From Runella rosea (GTDB lineage: Bacteria; Bacteroidota; Bacteroidia; Cytophagales; Spirosomataceae), in the NCBI RefSeq assembly GCF_003325355.1, contig NZ_CP030850.1, forward strand, positions 3,720,001 to 3,784,000: a stretch of 64,000 nucleotides of DNA, in the 5' to 3' direction. Below, piece after piece: positions 52,052 to 61,184 of this stretch; positions within the stretch are counted from its first letter, which is position 1, and every line of letters starts with the position of its first letter. The position numbers were made by a program, and so were the translations under genes. The notes below the pieces were generated by a model. The model had not been told where the DNA came from. It made no database searches and saw nothing but the letters and a program-made list of their open reading frames with translations.

Positions 52052-53542
52052 TTAAGCCAAAATCGGCTTGATGACCTTCCCCGCCACATCCGTCAAACGG
52101 AAGTTACGGCCTTGAAAAGGATAGGTAAATTTTTCATGGTTAAAGCCCATCAAATGCAGAATAGTGGCCTGTAAATCATGGACGTGCGTACGGTCTTTAA
52201 CCCCATAATAGCCCAACGGGTCGGTTTCGCCAATGGAAAAGCCTTTTTTGACACCTCCACCCGCCATCCAAACCGTGAACGCATCTAAGTGATGGTCTCG
52301 CCCGGAATAGGGCAGCACCTGTCCGTCGCGGTTTTCCTGCATGGGGGTCCGGCCAAATTCTCCTCCCCACACCACGAGTGTTTCATCCAGCAAACCTCTC
52401 ATTTTAAGGTCTTTCAACAACGCCGTCACGCTTTGATCAGAGGCTTGGCACTTTTTATGAAGGCCAATTTCCACCGAGCCATCTTCACTCGTGCCGTGGG
52501 TATCCCATCCCCAATCAAACAACTGCACAAAGCGTACGCCGTTTTCGACCAGTTTTCGGGCCAACAAACAGTTCATAGCAAACGAACCTTCACCAGGTTT
52601 TACGCCATACATGTCCAAAATATATTTCGGCTCTTTGCTCACATCCATCACTTCCGGCACCGACATCTGCATCCGGAATGCCATTTCGTACTGACTGATA
52701 CGCGTCAGAATTTCGGGGTCTTTGACTTCTTCGTAGGCTTGTTTATTGATTTCGTTGATGGCTTCAATGGTCTGCTTCCGAATGTCGCGGTTCATGCCCT
52801 GCGGGTCAGAAACGTACAAAACTGGGTCGCCGCCCGTGCGACATTGAACGCCTTGATACACTGTTGGCAGGAAGCCACTCCCCCACACGGATTTACCTGC
52901 GTCGGGCTGTTTTCCGCCGGAGGCCAATACGATAAAACCAGGCAGGTTCTTATTTTCCGAACCCAGTCCGTAAACCGTCCACGCGCCAATGCTCGGTCGG
53001 CCCAAACGGGCGCTTCCCGTGTGCATCAGCAACTGCGCGGGTGCGTGGTTAAATTGATCTGTATACATGGCTTTGACGAAAGAAACATCGTCGGCCACCG
53101 TTTGTAAATACGGCAAATAATCCGAAATCCACGCACCGGATTGGCCGTGTTGGGCAAATTTGCCCTTCGGCCCCAACATCTTGGGAACGCCTTTGATGAA
53201 CGCAAACTTTTTCCCCTCCAAAAACTCCGCTGGACAGTCTTTGCCGTGGTATTTTTCGAGTTCAGGTTTATAGTCAAACAATTCCAACTGCGACGGTGCG
53301 CCTGCCATGTGAATGTAAATTACCTGTTTGGCTTTGGGCGCAAACTGCGGCAATCGCACGCCCATGGCATCAGCCGACTGAAGCGGTGCCGATGCAACCT
53401 TATCTTTCTCGAAATAACCGCAACTGCCTAGCAATGAACCAAATCCCAACGAGCCAATCCCCGTACCCAGTGTTTGCAGAAAATACCGCCGCGTTTGGCG
53501 CTCCAACTCAGCGGCTTGAAGTTCTTTGAGTAGTTTTTCCAT
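52052..53542 (-). CDS. DUF1501 domain protein, Tat-type export signal
   Basis: 496 residues from the ATG at 53542. N-terminal RRYFLQTLGTGIGSLGFGSL, a twin-arginine type signal. DUF1501 body with the sulfatase-like motifs APKAKQVIYIHMAGAPSQLELFDYKP, WGWDTHG, VVWGGEFGRTPM, GRDHHLDAFTVWMAGGGVKKG. DUF1501 genes typically lie next to a DUF1553 cytochrome gene; none is here. It starts 44 bp after the CHAT gene stop on the same strand. Confidence 0.9.
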   Translation of the reverse strand: MEKLLKELQAAELERQTRRYFLQTLGTGIGSLGFGSLLGSCGYFEKDKVASAPLQSADAMGVRLPQFAPKAKQVIYIHMAGAPSQLELFDYKPELEKYHGKDCPAEFLEGKKFAFIKGVPKMLGPKGKFAQHGQSGAWISDYLPYLQTVADDVSFVKAMYTDQFNHAPAQLLMHTGSARLGRPSIGAWTVYGLGSENKNLPGFIVLASGGKQPDAGKSVWGSGFLPTVYQGVQCRTGGDPVLYVSDPQGMNRDIRKQTIEAINEINKQAYEEVKDPEILTRISQYEMAFRMQMSVPEVMDVSKEPKYILDMYGVKPGEGSFAMNCLLARKLVENGVRFVQLFDWGWDTHGTSEDGSVEIGLHKKCQASDQSVTALLKDLKMRGLLDETLVVWGGEFGRTPMQENRDGQVLPYSGRDHHLDAFTVWMAGGGVKKGFSIGETDPLGYYGVKDRTHVHDLQATILHLMGFNHEKFTYPFQGRNFRLTDVAGKVIKPILA

Positions 53543-53586
53543 AAAGGCAAAAGAAACTTTCGTGATAAAATTACCCAAAATCTTGA

Positions 53587-56322
53587 TTAATGCTTGACGG
53601 AAAGATTGCCTTTCATCCAAACTCCCCAAAGGACAATTAGCATCAACAATCCACCCAATCCCCACCACCAAAATGTATTGGAAGGTAAAGCGGAGGCATC
53701 GCCAATCAATACTAATCCTGCCCAAGCAGATGGAGCGGCGTTGGGGTAGGTGGAGATATATTGAAATTTAGCCTTTTGCAAAGCTTCATCTTTGGTGAGT
53801 CCTTCGTTCAAAAATGTATAGAACAACTCCGTCAGCAAATAAGTCTTTTTATCTTCAACACTCCAAAGCGTGGTAATCGTAGAAGGAATTCCCGCCATCG
53901 AAAAACCTCTTGCTAAACTCAATACACCCTCCCCTTTGGCTACTTTGCCCACGCCCGTTTTGCAGGCCGACAATACCAAAAGATTGATTTTGAAGGAAGC
54001 ATTTCCTAAATCGGAAACTTTAAGCGCAGAGTCAGCAAAATAAATATGCGGTTCGGTTTGTGTACTGTCGGCGAAAGCATGGGTATATACCTGCACAATG
54101 CGGTGCCCAGATGCTTGGTTCAGAAAAGCATTTTTGGTGGCTTTCTGATGAACCAATTCATTTTTCCACAGATAGGCCCCGCCGATGCGCTCGATGGATT
54201 CAGCAGAGCCAGATAACATATTAAGTTTTTGTGAGAATTGCACGGGAGCAACGCCCAAAAATGATTTTTGAGGCCAGAAATTTGGCTCAGGTTGATTTTT
54301 GAACAAAAACTGTGCTGAATACGTATAAGAAACAGCATATTCGTTGAGCAAATAGAGCGGCTTAGATACTGACAGGCTCAATGCTTCAAAGGGTAAAAAA
54401 GCCCCGTCATACGAAATAATCACATGGCCCTTGGAGACATTGAGCGGCGCAATCAGGCTTTGATATAATCTGTTACTCACCGCCAAAAACTCATTTAATT
54501 CGGTCTTGGTCGAAATATCTTTGGCGCAGAGTCGAAGATAGGTCTGAGTATCATTGGGGTCAAATCGGAGCGTTTGAATCTTCACTGAAGAAGGCGAGAC
54601 TACGATTGCGTAGGTAAGGCTATCGGCCACAAAATACTCAATCAACGTACTCCCTTTGGGCCTCAAATACTGTTGTATCTGCTTTAAATTAACCGTTGTC
54701 GTATCGTATTTAAAGCGATAGTAAGCGGGATTGGTCTTTTCGAGATTTTTGATAAAATCACTTTGGGCATTTTCTGCCATCAAAAGCTCGCTTTCTGTTT
54801 TGTCAGTGCCAGCTTTACCTCCTTCTGATTTATTTCTAAGTTCGTCTATTTTGGCTTGCAATTGAGCCTCTTTGGTGAGGTCAGCTTCCGAAAGAATTTG
54901 CTTGGCCCCCAGTTCGTTGAGTTTGTCGTTGAGCAATACAGCGCGGCTTTTTTCAAAGAAGTAAAAGGCTTTTTCGTAATCTTTAAGCAGGTAGCAGGTT
55001 TCGATGGCGTTTTCGTAAATAGAGCGGGTTTTGTTCCGCCAAAAGAGTTTTGATTGAGTCCCTTTATGCTCCCACCGCATCAAATCAATCATTTGGTCAG
55101 CCACCAAAAACGTTTTTTCAGCATTGCTTAAGTATGCTTTATTTGGGGCCTGTTTGTATTGCGCCAACCATACCTTCCCTTTATTCTCTATCAAATCAAG
55201 CAGATAGTTTTTTTCGGCGCAGTATTTTATTGTTTTGGGAGATGGATTACTGTTGATATTAGAATACTCGGCAAACGCGGGCAAGAAGGTATGAATGGCC
55301 TGTTGTAAATACGAAATAGCCTGACTGTACTTTTTTTGTTTGTAATAAAGCATGGCTAAATTATCCAGAAGACGCGTTTTGATAGCAGGAGTGTCGGCAA
55401 GCACCAAGCCTTCCATGTACAATTTTTCGGCTTCCTGCGATTCATTCAAGGCGTTTTTTAAATAGCCTAAATTAGTTTTAACCATGGCCATACCATAGTT
55501 AAAATCCGCCTTACGAAATACTTCAAAAGATTTATCGAAGTAAATCTCCATATTTCGGTACTCTTTTTTCTCGTAATAAAGTGCCGCAAGATTTGCCAAT
55601 GCGTTTCCATGGTAGATTTGTTTGGGAGAAGATTCTGCCAATTGAATAATTTCCTTCATGGCCGTTTCTGCTTCATTCAACCTGCCTAAGGCCCGCAACG
55701 CATTAGATTTCTTTTCGAGACAACTTGAGCGTTTTTCAGGATTATTACTTTTTCGGGCTAGGTTTTCTGCGACAAAAGCTACTTTTAACGCTTGCTCATA
55801 ATCCCCTGTTACATTGAGCACTTTAGCCATATTGCTGCCAGCATCAGCGGCAACGCTATATTTCTGCGGATATTTTTGGCCAATAATTAAACTTCGCTCA
55901 TAATGCCACATCCCTTTTGCAATATCCTGCGGCAGAAGTTCATTTTCATACAACAAGCCGAGGTTCAGATGGCTATTGGCCAGGTTGGCCTCACTAACGT
56001 CAGGGCGCTTCTGCGAATTGATGAATACCGCTTTTTCTGTATATTCTATCGCTTTTTTAACATGATTCTGGTCTTTTTTATCCCAACCCAAGGAGCGATG
56101 CCGACGGCCTAAATAGTGAAAGATTTTAGCATACGATGAATCTTGGGGCCATTTGGCTTTTTCCCAAGCGAGCCGGGCTTTTTCAAGCAGCTGAATGGCG
56201 GCTTTGTCTTCCAAACCAGTAGTGGCTTCTACTTCTTGAATTACTTTTTCCATAGAAGCATTTTGCGCTGATACGCTGCCGACAAAGCCCATAAAAACGA
56301 GAAAGAAAATAATTTTCTTCAT
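53587..56322 (-). CDS. Secreted TPR-CHAT protease with C-terminal membrane anchor
   Basis: 911 residues from the ATG at 56322 with a signal peptide (FFLVFMGFVGSVSAQ). Residues about 30-430 are TPR repeats; about 430-560 is a coiled linker (LNELGAKQILSEADLTKE); about 600-880 is the CHAT domain with catalytic H748 (VYTHAFADS) and C787 (LSACKTG). A hydrophobic helix (WWWGLGGLLMLIVLWGVW, about 885-903) lies near the C-terminus, so the protein is likely exported and membrane-anchored. It is the last gene of the ECF/anti-sigma/subtilase/CHAT operon. CHAT proteases cleave specific partners on a signal; the target is unknown. Confidence 0.9.
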   Translation of the reverse strand: MKKIIFFLVFMGFVGSVSAQNASMEKVIQEVEATTGLEDKAAIQLLEKARLAWEKAKWPQDSSYAKIFHYLGRRHRSLGWDKKDQNHVKKAIEYTEKAVFINSQKRPDVSEANLANSHLNLGLLYENELLPQDIAKGMWHYERSLIIGQKYPQKYSVAADAGSNMAKVLNVTGDYEQALKVAFVAENLARKSNNPEKRSSCLEKKSNALRALGRLNEAETAMKEIIQLAESSPKQIYHGNALANLAALYYEKKEYRNMEIYFDKSFEVFRKADFNYGMAMVKTNLGYLKNALNESQEAEKLYMEGLVLADTPAIKTRLLDNLAMLYYKQKKYSQAISYLQQAIHTFLPAFAEYSNINSNPSPKTIKYCAEKNYLLDLIENKGKVWLAQYKQAPNKAYLSNAEKTFLVADQMIDLMRWEHKGTQSKLFWRNKTRSIYENAIETCYLLKDYEKAFYFFEKSRAVLLNDKLNELGAKQILSEADLTKEAQLQAKIDELRNKSEGGKAGTDKTESELLMAENAQSDFIKNLEKTNPAYYRFKYDTTTVNLKQIQQYLRPKGSTLIEYFVADSLTYAIVVSPSSVKIQTLRFDPNDTQTYLRLCAKDISTKTELNEFLAVSNRLYQSLIAPLNVSKGHVIISYDGAFLPFEALSLSVSKPLYLLNEYAVSYTYSAQFLFKNQPEPNFWPQKSFLGVAPVQFSQKLNMLSGSAESIERIGGAYLWKNELVHQKATKNAFLNQASGHRIVQVYTHAFADSTQTEPHIYFADSALKVSDLGNASFKINLLVLSACKTGVGKVAKGEGVLSLARGFSMAGIPSTITTLWSVEDKKTYLLTELFYTFLNEGLTKDEALQKAKFQYISTYPNAAPSAWAGLVLIGDASALPSNTFWWWGLGGLLMLIVLWGVWMKGNLSVKH

Positions 56323-56379
56323 GGTTCTTGAAACTAAACATACACTGTACCGCCTTACCAATAGAACACACATAATCAC

Positions 56380-57678
56380 TCACCTAACAAGCACACCACT
56401 TCTGATAGAGGCATTGATTGGATAAGTTACTGCTTTGAATTTATATCTGTTAGGTATAATACCTGGTGTGGTTGAAAGGATAATATCTTTCTGATTTGGT
56501 AATGACAATGGATGGGTTTGCCCGCTAAAGCTAAAAGCGGCCGCAATCGGCGTGGCGTAGGATGAGCCCCAATCGAAGTCAAGACCAGAGGAGTCCGTTT
56601 TAAATTCAAAATACTTTTCTTTATCTCCCATCACTCCTACATCTACATATCGCTTGGAGAAGTTCTGATCAGGAGCTATGCGCGTGGTTTCGTGAAAAGT
56701 GTAAACAGTGGTAGCTGAAATTACGTTGCTAAACTCTTTGGAATGCGAAGCAGGATAAAATTTATACTTTCTTACATCTAGGTCGCGCGGGTTTCCAGAG
56801 TTATCGCAGGAATCAGAAGGGTGTGCATTGCCTGCCGCAGCGACCAACATAATTCCTCTATCTTTAAGTTTGCCAATAAAAGTTTCTAAAACAGCGCTTT
56901 TGGGGCCATAATAACCTAAGCTGGCATTAATTGTTTTCAGGTCAGGAATCTTAGTAGAATACGCCATTGCACAGAGCATCTTGAACAATCTTCCTTCTTT
57001 TTTTTCATTTAAAACGACCATAGGCACAATTTTATAACTCTTACCACGGAGCTCACGTTCAAGTAAGTAATTTACCATTGTACCATGAGCTTCATCTGCA
57101 TTAGTAACTACATTAGTCCCATTCACAAAATTCCAGCCTTGATAGTCATTGATTAAACCATTACGATCATTGTCTATGGCATCGTTTGCCTTGGGGTCAT
57201 TTTCGTTATTCCAAAAATTATTGGAATGAACCCCTGTATCCATTATTCCTATTAAACCTCCTCCGGGTAGAGTTTCGGGGAAAAGTATTAAATTTTTAAT
57301 AGAATGATCGTTAATATCTGGGCTTCGTACGATATAATCTGGTGAAACCTCAAACCCCAGGGTTGGCAGTATGTTTGCCCTAATTCTGGAGCCGCTTGCA
57401 CCGCCTGGTTTGCTGTCGCCATTATTTGCCAGACCGTCGTGCCCAAAAATGGGAATATCTGTTGTATCACCCCAAAGTTGCAGGTTAGAGTCACAGGGGC
57501 AGGTTAAGGTCTTCTTCAGCCCTAACGATTTAAGCAAATCTATATCTGCCTGCGATATCCTTTCTTTGTAAATGATGACTGACGTTGTGTCATTATTACT
57601 GGAATTGGAGCATGGTTTTTCACATCCAACCAATAGTATTGCTGGAAACAATACAATTAAAGAATGATAGAGTCGCAT
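56380..57678 (-). CDS. Subtilisin-like serine protease (S8), lipoprotein
   Basis: 432 residues from the ATG at 57678; lipobox LLVGC with Cys19. Catalytic triad: D147 (GIMDTGVHS), H198 (DEAHGTMV), S373 (GSSYATPIAAAF), with oxyanion Asn in AAAGNAHP (N284). The prodomain is short. It starts 101 bp after the anti-sigma stop and ends 57 bp before the CHAT gene, both on this strand. Two different proteases adjacent suggest a cleavage cascade, as inference. Confidence 0.9.
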   Translation of the reverse strand: MRLYHSLIVLFPAILLVGCEKPCSNSSNNDTTSVIIYKERISQADIDLLKSLGLKKTLTCPCDSNLQLWGDTTDIPIFGHDGLANNGDSKPGGASGSRIRANILPTLGFEVSPDYIVRSPDINDHSIKNLILFPETLPGGGLIGIMDTGVHSNNFWNNENDPKANDAIDNDRNGLINDYQGWNFVNGTNVVTNADEAHGTMVNYLLERELRGKSYKIVPMVVLNEKKEGRLFKMLCAMAYSTKIPDLKTINASLGYYGPKSAVLETFIGKLKDRGIMLVAAAGNAHPSDSCDNSGNPRDLDVRKYKFYPASHSKEFSNVISATTVYTFHETTRIAPDQNFSKRYVDVGVMGDKEKYFEFKTDSSGLDFDWGSSYATPIAAAFSFSGQTHPLSLPNQKDIILSTTPGIIPNRYKFKAVTYPINASIRSGVLVR

Positions 57679-57779
57679 AGCAGTAGGAAGAGGTTTAGGG
57701 ATTAGTCGCAAAAGCGGGTACTGCACTAACAATAATGTTGGTGAATTTTTAAGAAAAATCAAAATTTATCACCTAGTAC

Positions 57780-58472
57780 TTATTTAGTGGTATTGAGCCA
57801 TTGCTCGGCTTGGGCTTTCCCTGCTAAATTTTTGGCAATTACTTCTTCCAGGAGGCGGTGGGCGGTATCAGTATCTCCTTTTTTGAGGTGGGCCAGAGCC
57901 GCGTAAAATTTACCTCTGTTTTCTAACAGCTCAGTGTCGGCTGCCATCCGCTCAAAAATAGCAATGGCAGCATCGTAGTTTTTGAGATGAAGTTGCGTTA
58001 AACCCTCATACTCATAGGCTTTTGCGCTCGTAATACTGGCGGCCAATCGGTTAAAGATGGGTAAAGCTTCTTGGTATTTTTGATGGTTATAATAATCAAT
58101 TGCTGTTTGAAGGCTATCATTAGAGGTATCCATTTGGATATTCAGCTTCGTCAGGTTCTCTTCAATATAGACTTCTGCGTATTCCTGAAGAGTGAGACTA
58201 GAAGGAGTCATAAAATACCAAACAACTACCAATAACACCATAGCCGCCGCAACCCCTGAAGCCCATTGCCAACGCAACGGTCGAATGGAACGCTGTCGGG
58301 TCCATTCGGCATGGCGTTTTTGCAGGTTAGCTTCTTTGAGGGCCGCTTTGGTGCTGAGATAAAAAGCTACCTCATCGGCCAGCGCCTTATCTTGCGCCAG
58401 TTTTCTTTCGAAAGCCTCGCGCTCGGTGGCTGAGAGCCGCCCCTCAAAATAATTGTCTATGATTTCGTACAT
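57780..58472 (-). CDS. Membrane TPR anti-sigma factor
   Basis: 230 residues. Cytoplasmic N-terminus (about 1-68, starting YEIIDNYFEGRLSATEREAFERKL as in Bacteroidota anti-sigma proteins), one membrane helix (VAAAMVLLVVVWYFM, about 74-88), then TPR repeats outside (YNHQKYQEALPIFNRLA, LHLKNYDAAIAIFERMA). Starts 7 bp after the sigma gene stop: the pair is a sigma factor with its membrane regulator. Outer TPRs could receive signals from envelope partners. Confidence 0.85.
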   Translation of the reverse strand: MYEIIDNYFEGRLSATEREAFERKLAQDKALADEVAFYLSTKAALKEANLQKRHAEWTRQRSIRPLRWQWASGVAAAMVLLVVVWYFMTPSSLTLQEYAEVYIEENLTKLNIQMDTSNDSLQTAIDYYNHQKYQEALPIFNRLAASITSAKAYEYEGLTQLHLKNYDAAIAIFERMAADTELLENRGKFYAALAHLKKGDTDTAHRLLEEVIAKNLAGKAQAEQWLNTTK

Positions 58473-58479
58473 AGTTTCA

Positions 58480-59097
58480 TCATTGGCTTCCCTTGTACAT
58501 GACTCTCAACTTTTCCAAACATCGCAACCGCGTAGTTTGCGCCACCCCATCCGTGTTATAATGGTATTGCAGGGCAATTTCATGGTCCGAAAAACCTTCA
58601 CTCCACAGGGTCAGTATTTCCTGACATCGTTCTCCTATGCGCGCCAGCAATTGTCGAATACGCTGATGGTCCTGTTGCCGAATAAGATCGGCTAAGGCCG
58701 TCCGTTGGGAGTCTGGCACAGGTATTAGCAGGTCGTCGAGGGATACTCGCTGAAATGCCTGCATAGTATTAGTCGTGCGTTTGCGAATTACATCAACACA
58801 TTTATTCGAAAAAATTTGATGAATGTAGGTTTTCAATTCAGAACGACCTTCAAATCGTCCCGTAGTGATATGCTCAATGGTGGTTAAAATCGTGTCGGAA
58901 TAGGCCATTGAAGCATCTTCGTCTTCGATTTTATGGTTGCGGCTCCCGCTGCGAATCAAATAACGGTACTTATCGTAGAGTTTGTTTTCAAAATACCTTC
59001 GTGGGTTTCCGCCCGTACGGATACCAGCCACTATATCTTGATCAGAAAGTTGGGTACCGAAGATAGTCACGAGGAGCAGGGTTGAGTGAAAATCCAT
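58480..59097 (-). CDS. ECF-type RNA polymerase sigma factor
   Basis: 205 residues from the ATG at 59097 (frame open to 59181). Region 2 is divergent but recognisable (RYFENKLYDKYRYLIRSG, DTILTTIEHITTGRFEG, SELKTYIHQIFSNKCVDVIRKR); region 4 is in CQEILTLWSEGFSDHEIALQYHYNTDGVAQTTRLRCLEKLR. It begins a four-gene operon with the anti-sigma, S8 and CHAT genes. The members of this subfamily in Bacteroidota often control such protease genes. Confidence 0.88.
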   Translation of the reverse strand: MDFHSTLLLVTIFGTQLSDQDIVAGIRTGGNPRRYFENKLYDKYRYLIRSGSRNHKIEDEDASMAYSDTILTTIEHITTGRFEGRSELKTYIHQIFSNKCVDVIRKRTTNTMQAFQRVSLDDLLIPVPDSQRTALADLIRQQDHQRIRQLLARIGERCQEILTLWSEGFSDHEIALQYHYNTDGVAQTTRLRCLEKLRVMYKGSQ

Positions 59098-59285
59098 AAG
59101 AAAGTACGGGTATTTCTTGGCTAAAAACAAATTTATAGGGCCTTTTTTTGCTCGTTTCGCGGGTTTTTGAAAAATAATCAAAAAAATATGTTCGTGTTTT
59201 TCAGACTGTTGCGACTAAGAGATAAAACAATTTAAATACATGTAAAGCCGCAACATCAAGCAATCGCTTGCGTGCTGACGGCGGA

Positions 59286-59338
59286 ACACTTTTACCCAAC
59301 TTTATTAATAAACTCTTAAACAACAAAAACATGAAAAC
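59286..59338 (+). promoter_or_regulatory. Conserved leader, copy 1
   Basis: About 50 nt of leader ending in the first codons of the next gene (ACCCAACTTTATTAATAA, then CTCTTAAACAACA, then ATGAAAAC). Almost the same sequence recurs at 63921-63970, before another ATGAAAAC. It spans promoter, leader and start codon. Confidence 0.65.
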
Positions 59339-59723
59339 GCTTCTTTTTAGCATCGCCCTCCTTTTCGGAATGGGTATTTACTCGCAGGCTATGGCACAGT
59401 CAACCGTAGAAACACCGTCGTTTACTGCTTCGATTTATCCCGTAGTCAACACTTCCAAAGTTCGAATTTTGATCAGCAAGGAATACGGGGAGAAATTTTC
59501 TCTGTCTATCATTGATGACAAGAAAAACCTGATTTACTTCGATCAACTATCAAAAAAAACAACGCAGCATCGTTTTGATTTGAACATGCAAGAATTAGCC
59601 AACGGCCGATACTACGTTAATTTATCAAATGGCAAACAGCCCGTTGTGACCAAAGTCATCATCAAAGAACAGGTGGTTTTGGCAAAGCCCATCTTATCGA
59701 ATCAAATTTTGTGTGTGAATTGA
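59331..59723 (+). CDS. Small secreted beta-sandwich protein (T9SS sorting-domain-like)
   Basis: 130 residues from the ATG at 59331, with a signal peptide ending near QAMAQ. The mature part resembles an Ig-like sorting domain of type IX secretion, here without cargo: FSLSIIDDKKNLIYFDQLSK, RFDLNMQELANGRYYVNLSNGK, TKVIIKEQ. It could also be a DUF3244-type protein. It is divergent from the ECF sigma gene and ends in a terminator at 59733-59784. Confidence 0.75.
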   Translation: MKTLLFSIALLFGMGIYSQAMAQSTVETPSFTASIYPVVNTSKVRILISKEYGEKFSLSIIDDKKNLIYFDQLSKKTTQHRFDLNMQELANGRYYVNLSNGKQPVVTKVIIKEQVVLAKPILSNQILCVN

Positions 59724-59732
59724 CCAATTAGA

Positions 59733-59784
59733 GCATCATGGGGCCGGGTGAAGGAATATCCTCAGCGCCATGGTGCTTTTTTTA
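59733..59784 (+). terminator. Intrinsic terminator
   Basis: 10-bp stem with one G-U pair (59733-59742 with 59769-59778) and seven T at 59778-59784. It follows the small secreted protein by 10 bp. Confidence 0.85.
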
Positions 59785-59902
59785 GTACATCTTCAAATAA
59801 GCATAAGTTTTCCGTAGAAGGAAGGAAAAAGTCTAAGAAAGTTCTCCAAAAACCCTATTTTGCGTTAGCATAACGCTAAGCCTTCTGCGTTTTTTCAAAA
59901 CC

Positions 59903-60991
59903 ATGAATAAAACTACGATTGGAGTATGGACGTGGGGATTGATTTTTACCGTAATTCTGCAAGCCGTGGCTCAGGAAAAGCCACGCATTATCTCCGTTAT
60001 TTCAAAAGGAAAGGCTAAAACGCTCACCTCCCAAAATACCTTAGCATTAGCCGCTCTGGAAAATGATTTAATTATCGAATGGAAACCCTGCAATTGTACC
60101 TATCGCTACTACACGGCTGGATTAGACTCCGATACAGTTACCTTAAACTACCCAGTTGCACGCTACAACAATCTCAAAGGCGGTGAGTATTATTTTTGGG
60201 TACAAGTACAGCAAAACGGACAATGGTCAAAGCCCGCTCAAATCACGCTTGAAGTAGAAGAAAGCATCACGGAAGAAGGGTGGTTTTGGCCAGCCGTAGC
60301 TGTGTATGTGTTACTGTTGGCGGGCGCGGCAATTTACTTTTTTCTGCTGTATAATTTTCGCCAAAAGCTCAAACTGCAAAGTCTCCGCAACCGCATCGCC
60401 GCCGACCTCCACGATGAAGTGGGCGCGACCCTGAGCAGCATTGCCATTTCGACGCGCTTGGTAGAGAAAAAATACGGCCAACAAGCCCCCGAAATGCTTT
60501 CGATTTTACAACAAATCAAAACCGACTCCGAAGAAACCATCCAAACCATCCGCGACACGGTCTGGACGCTCAATCCTAGTAATGATTCGGTGGAACAGTT
60601 GCTTGAAAAAATGCGTTCGTTGGCGTTTCAATTGCTCACTCCACAGGATATTTCGCTGAATTTTAATAATCAACTTTCTGCCACCGAGACCCACCGACTC
60701 CAGCTAAGCATGGAGCAACGGCAAAACCTTTACCTCATTTTCAAGGAGGCCTTAAATAACATCCTCAAACACGCCGAAGCCAGCAAAGTAAGCATAACCT
60801 TCAAAATGAACGGACAGGAACTGTTGATGAATATCGCCGACAACGGTAAAGGCTTTGACGCTACCCAACGCTACGAAGGAAACGGCCTCAAAAACTACAA
60901 AAAACGCGCGGCCGAGAGCTTTATGGACGTAAAACTGGACTCAAAAACAGGTGAAGGCACCCAATTGGCCGTCACCGTCATCTCCATTTAA
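59903..60991 (+). CDS. LytS/NarX-type (HisKA_3) membrane histidine kinase
   Basis: 362 residues. Signal peptide (ends about residue 24), a periplasmic Y_Y_Y-like beta domain (about 28-120: LENDLIIEWKPCNCTYRYY, GGEYYFWVQVQQNG), a membrane helix (about 127-149) and a HisKA_3 kinase with phospho-acceptor H170 (LRNRIAADLHDEVGATLSS) and ATPase N- and G-boxes (FKEALNNILKHAEAS, DNGKGFD). The Y_Y_Y domain normally ends a two-propeller sensor; here the propellers are missing. It is followed by its response regulator. Confidence 0.9.
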   Translation: MNKTTIGVWTWGLIFTVILQAVAQEKPRIISVISKGKAKTLTSQNTLALAALENDLIIEWKPCNCTYRYYTAGLDSDTVTLNYPVARYNNLKGGEYYFWVQVQQNGQWSKPAQITLEVEESITEEGWFWPAVAVYVLLLAGAAIYFFLLYNFRQKLKLQSLRNRIAADLHDEVGATLSSIAISTRLVEKKYGQQAPEMLSILQQIKTDSEETIQTIRDTVWTLNPSNDSVEQLLEKMRSLAFQLLTPQDISLNFNNQLSATETHRLQLSMEQRQNLYLIFKEALNNILKHAEASKVSITFKMNGQELLMNIADNGKGFDATQRYEGNGLKNYKKRAAESFMDVKLDSKTGEGTQLAVTVISI

Positions 60992-61184
60992 CCCTCATTG
61001 ACGCTACTTATTCAAGGAAAGACGGCGCTACCCAAATTGGGGGGATGACCGTTTGATAACTTTCGGGACTTTTGTAACGAAGTATCAATCATAATATTCT
61101 ACATTTAACAACCGACAAAAAAGACATACCAAAAAGTCGCATTTGGCTTTAACGGTTTTCTTTTTGTTCCTGACTCCCAAGCCC

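Noticed and set aside
52289-53107. A 272-codon plus-strand frame inside the DUF1501 gene
   Set aside because: Lies opposite conserved DUF1501 motifs; no independent support.
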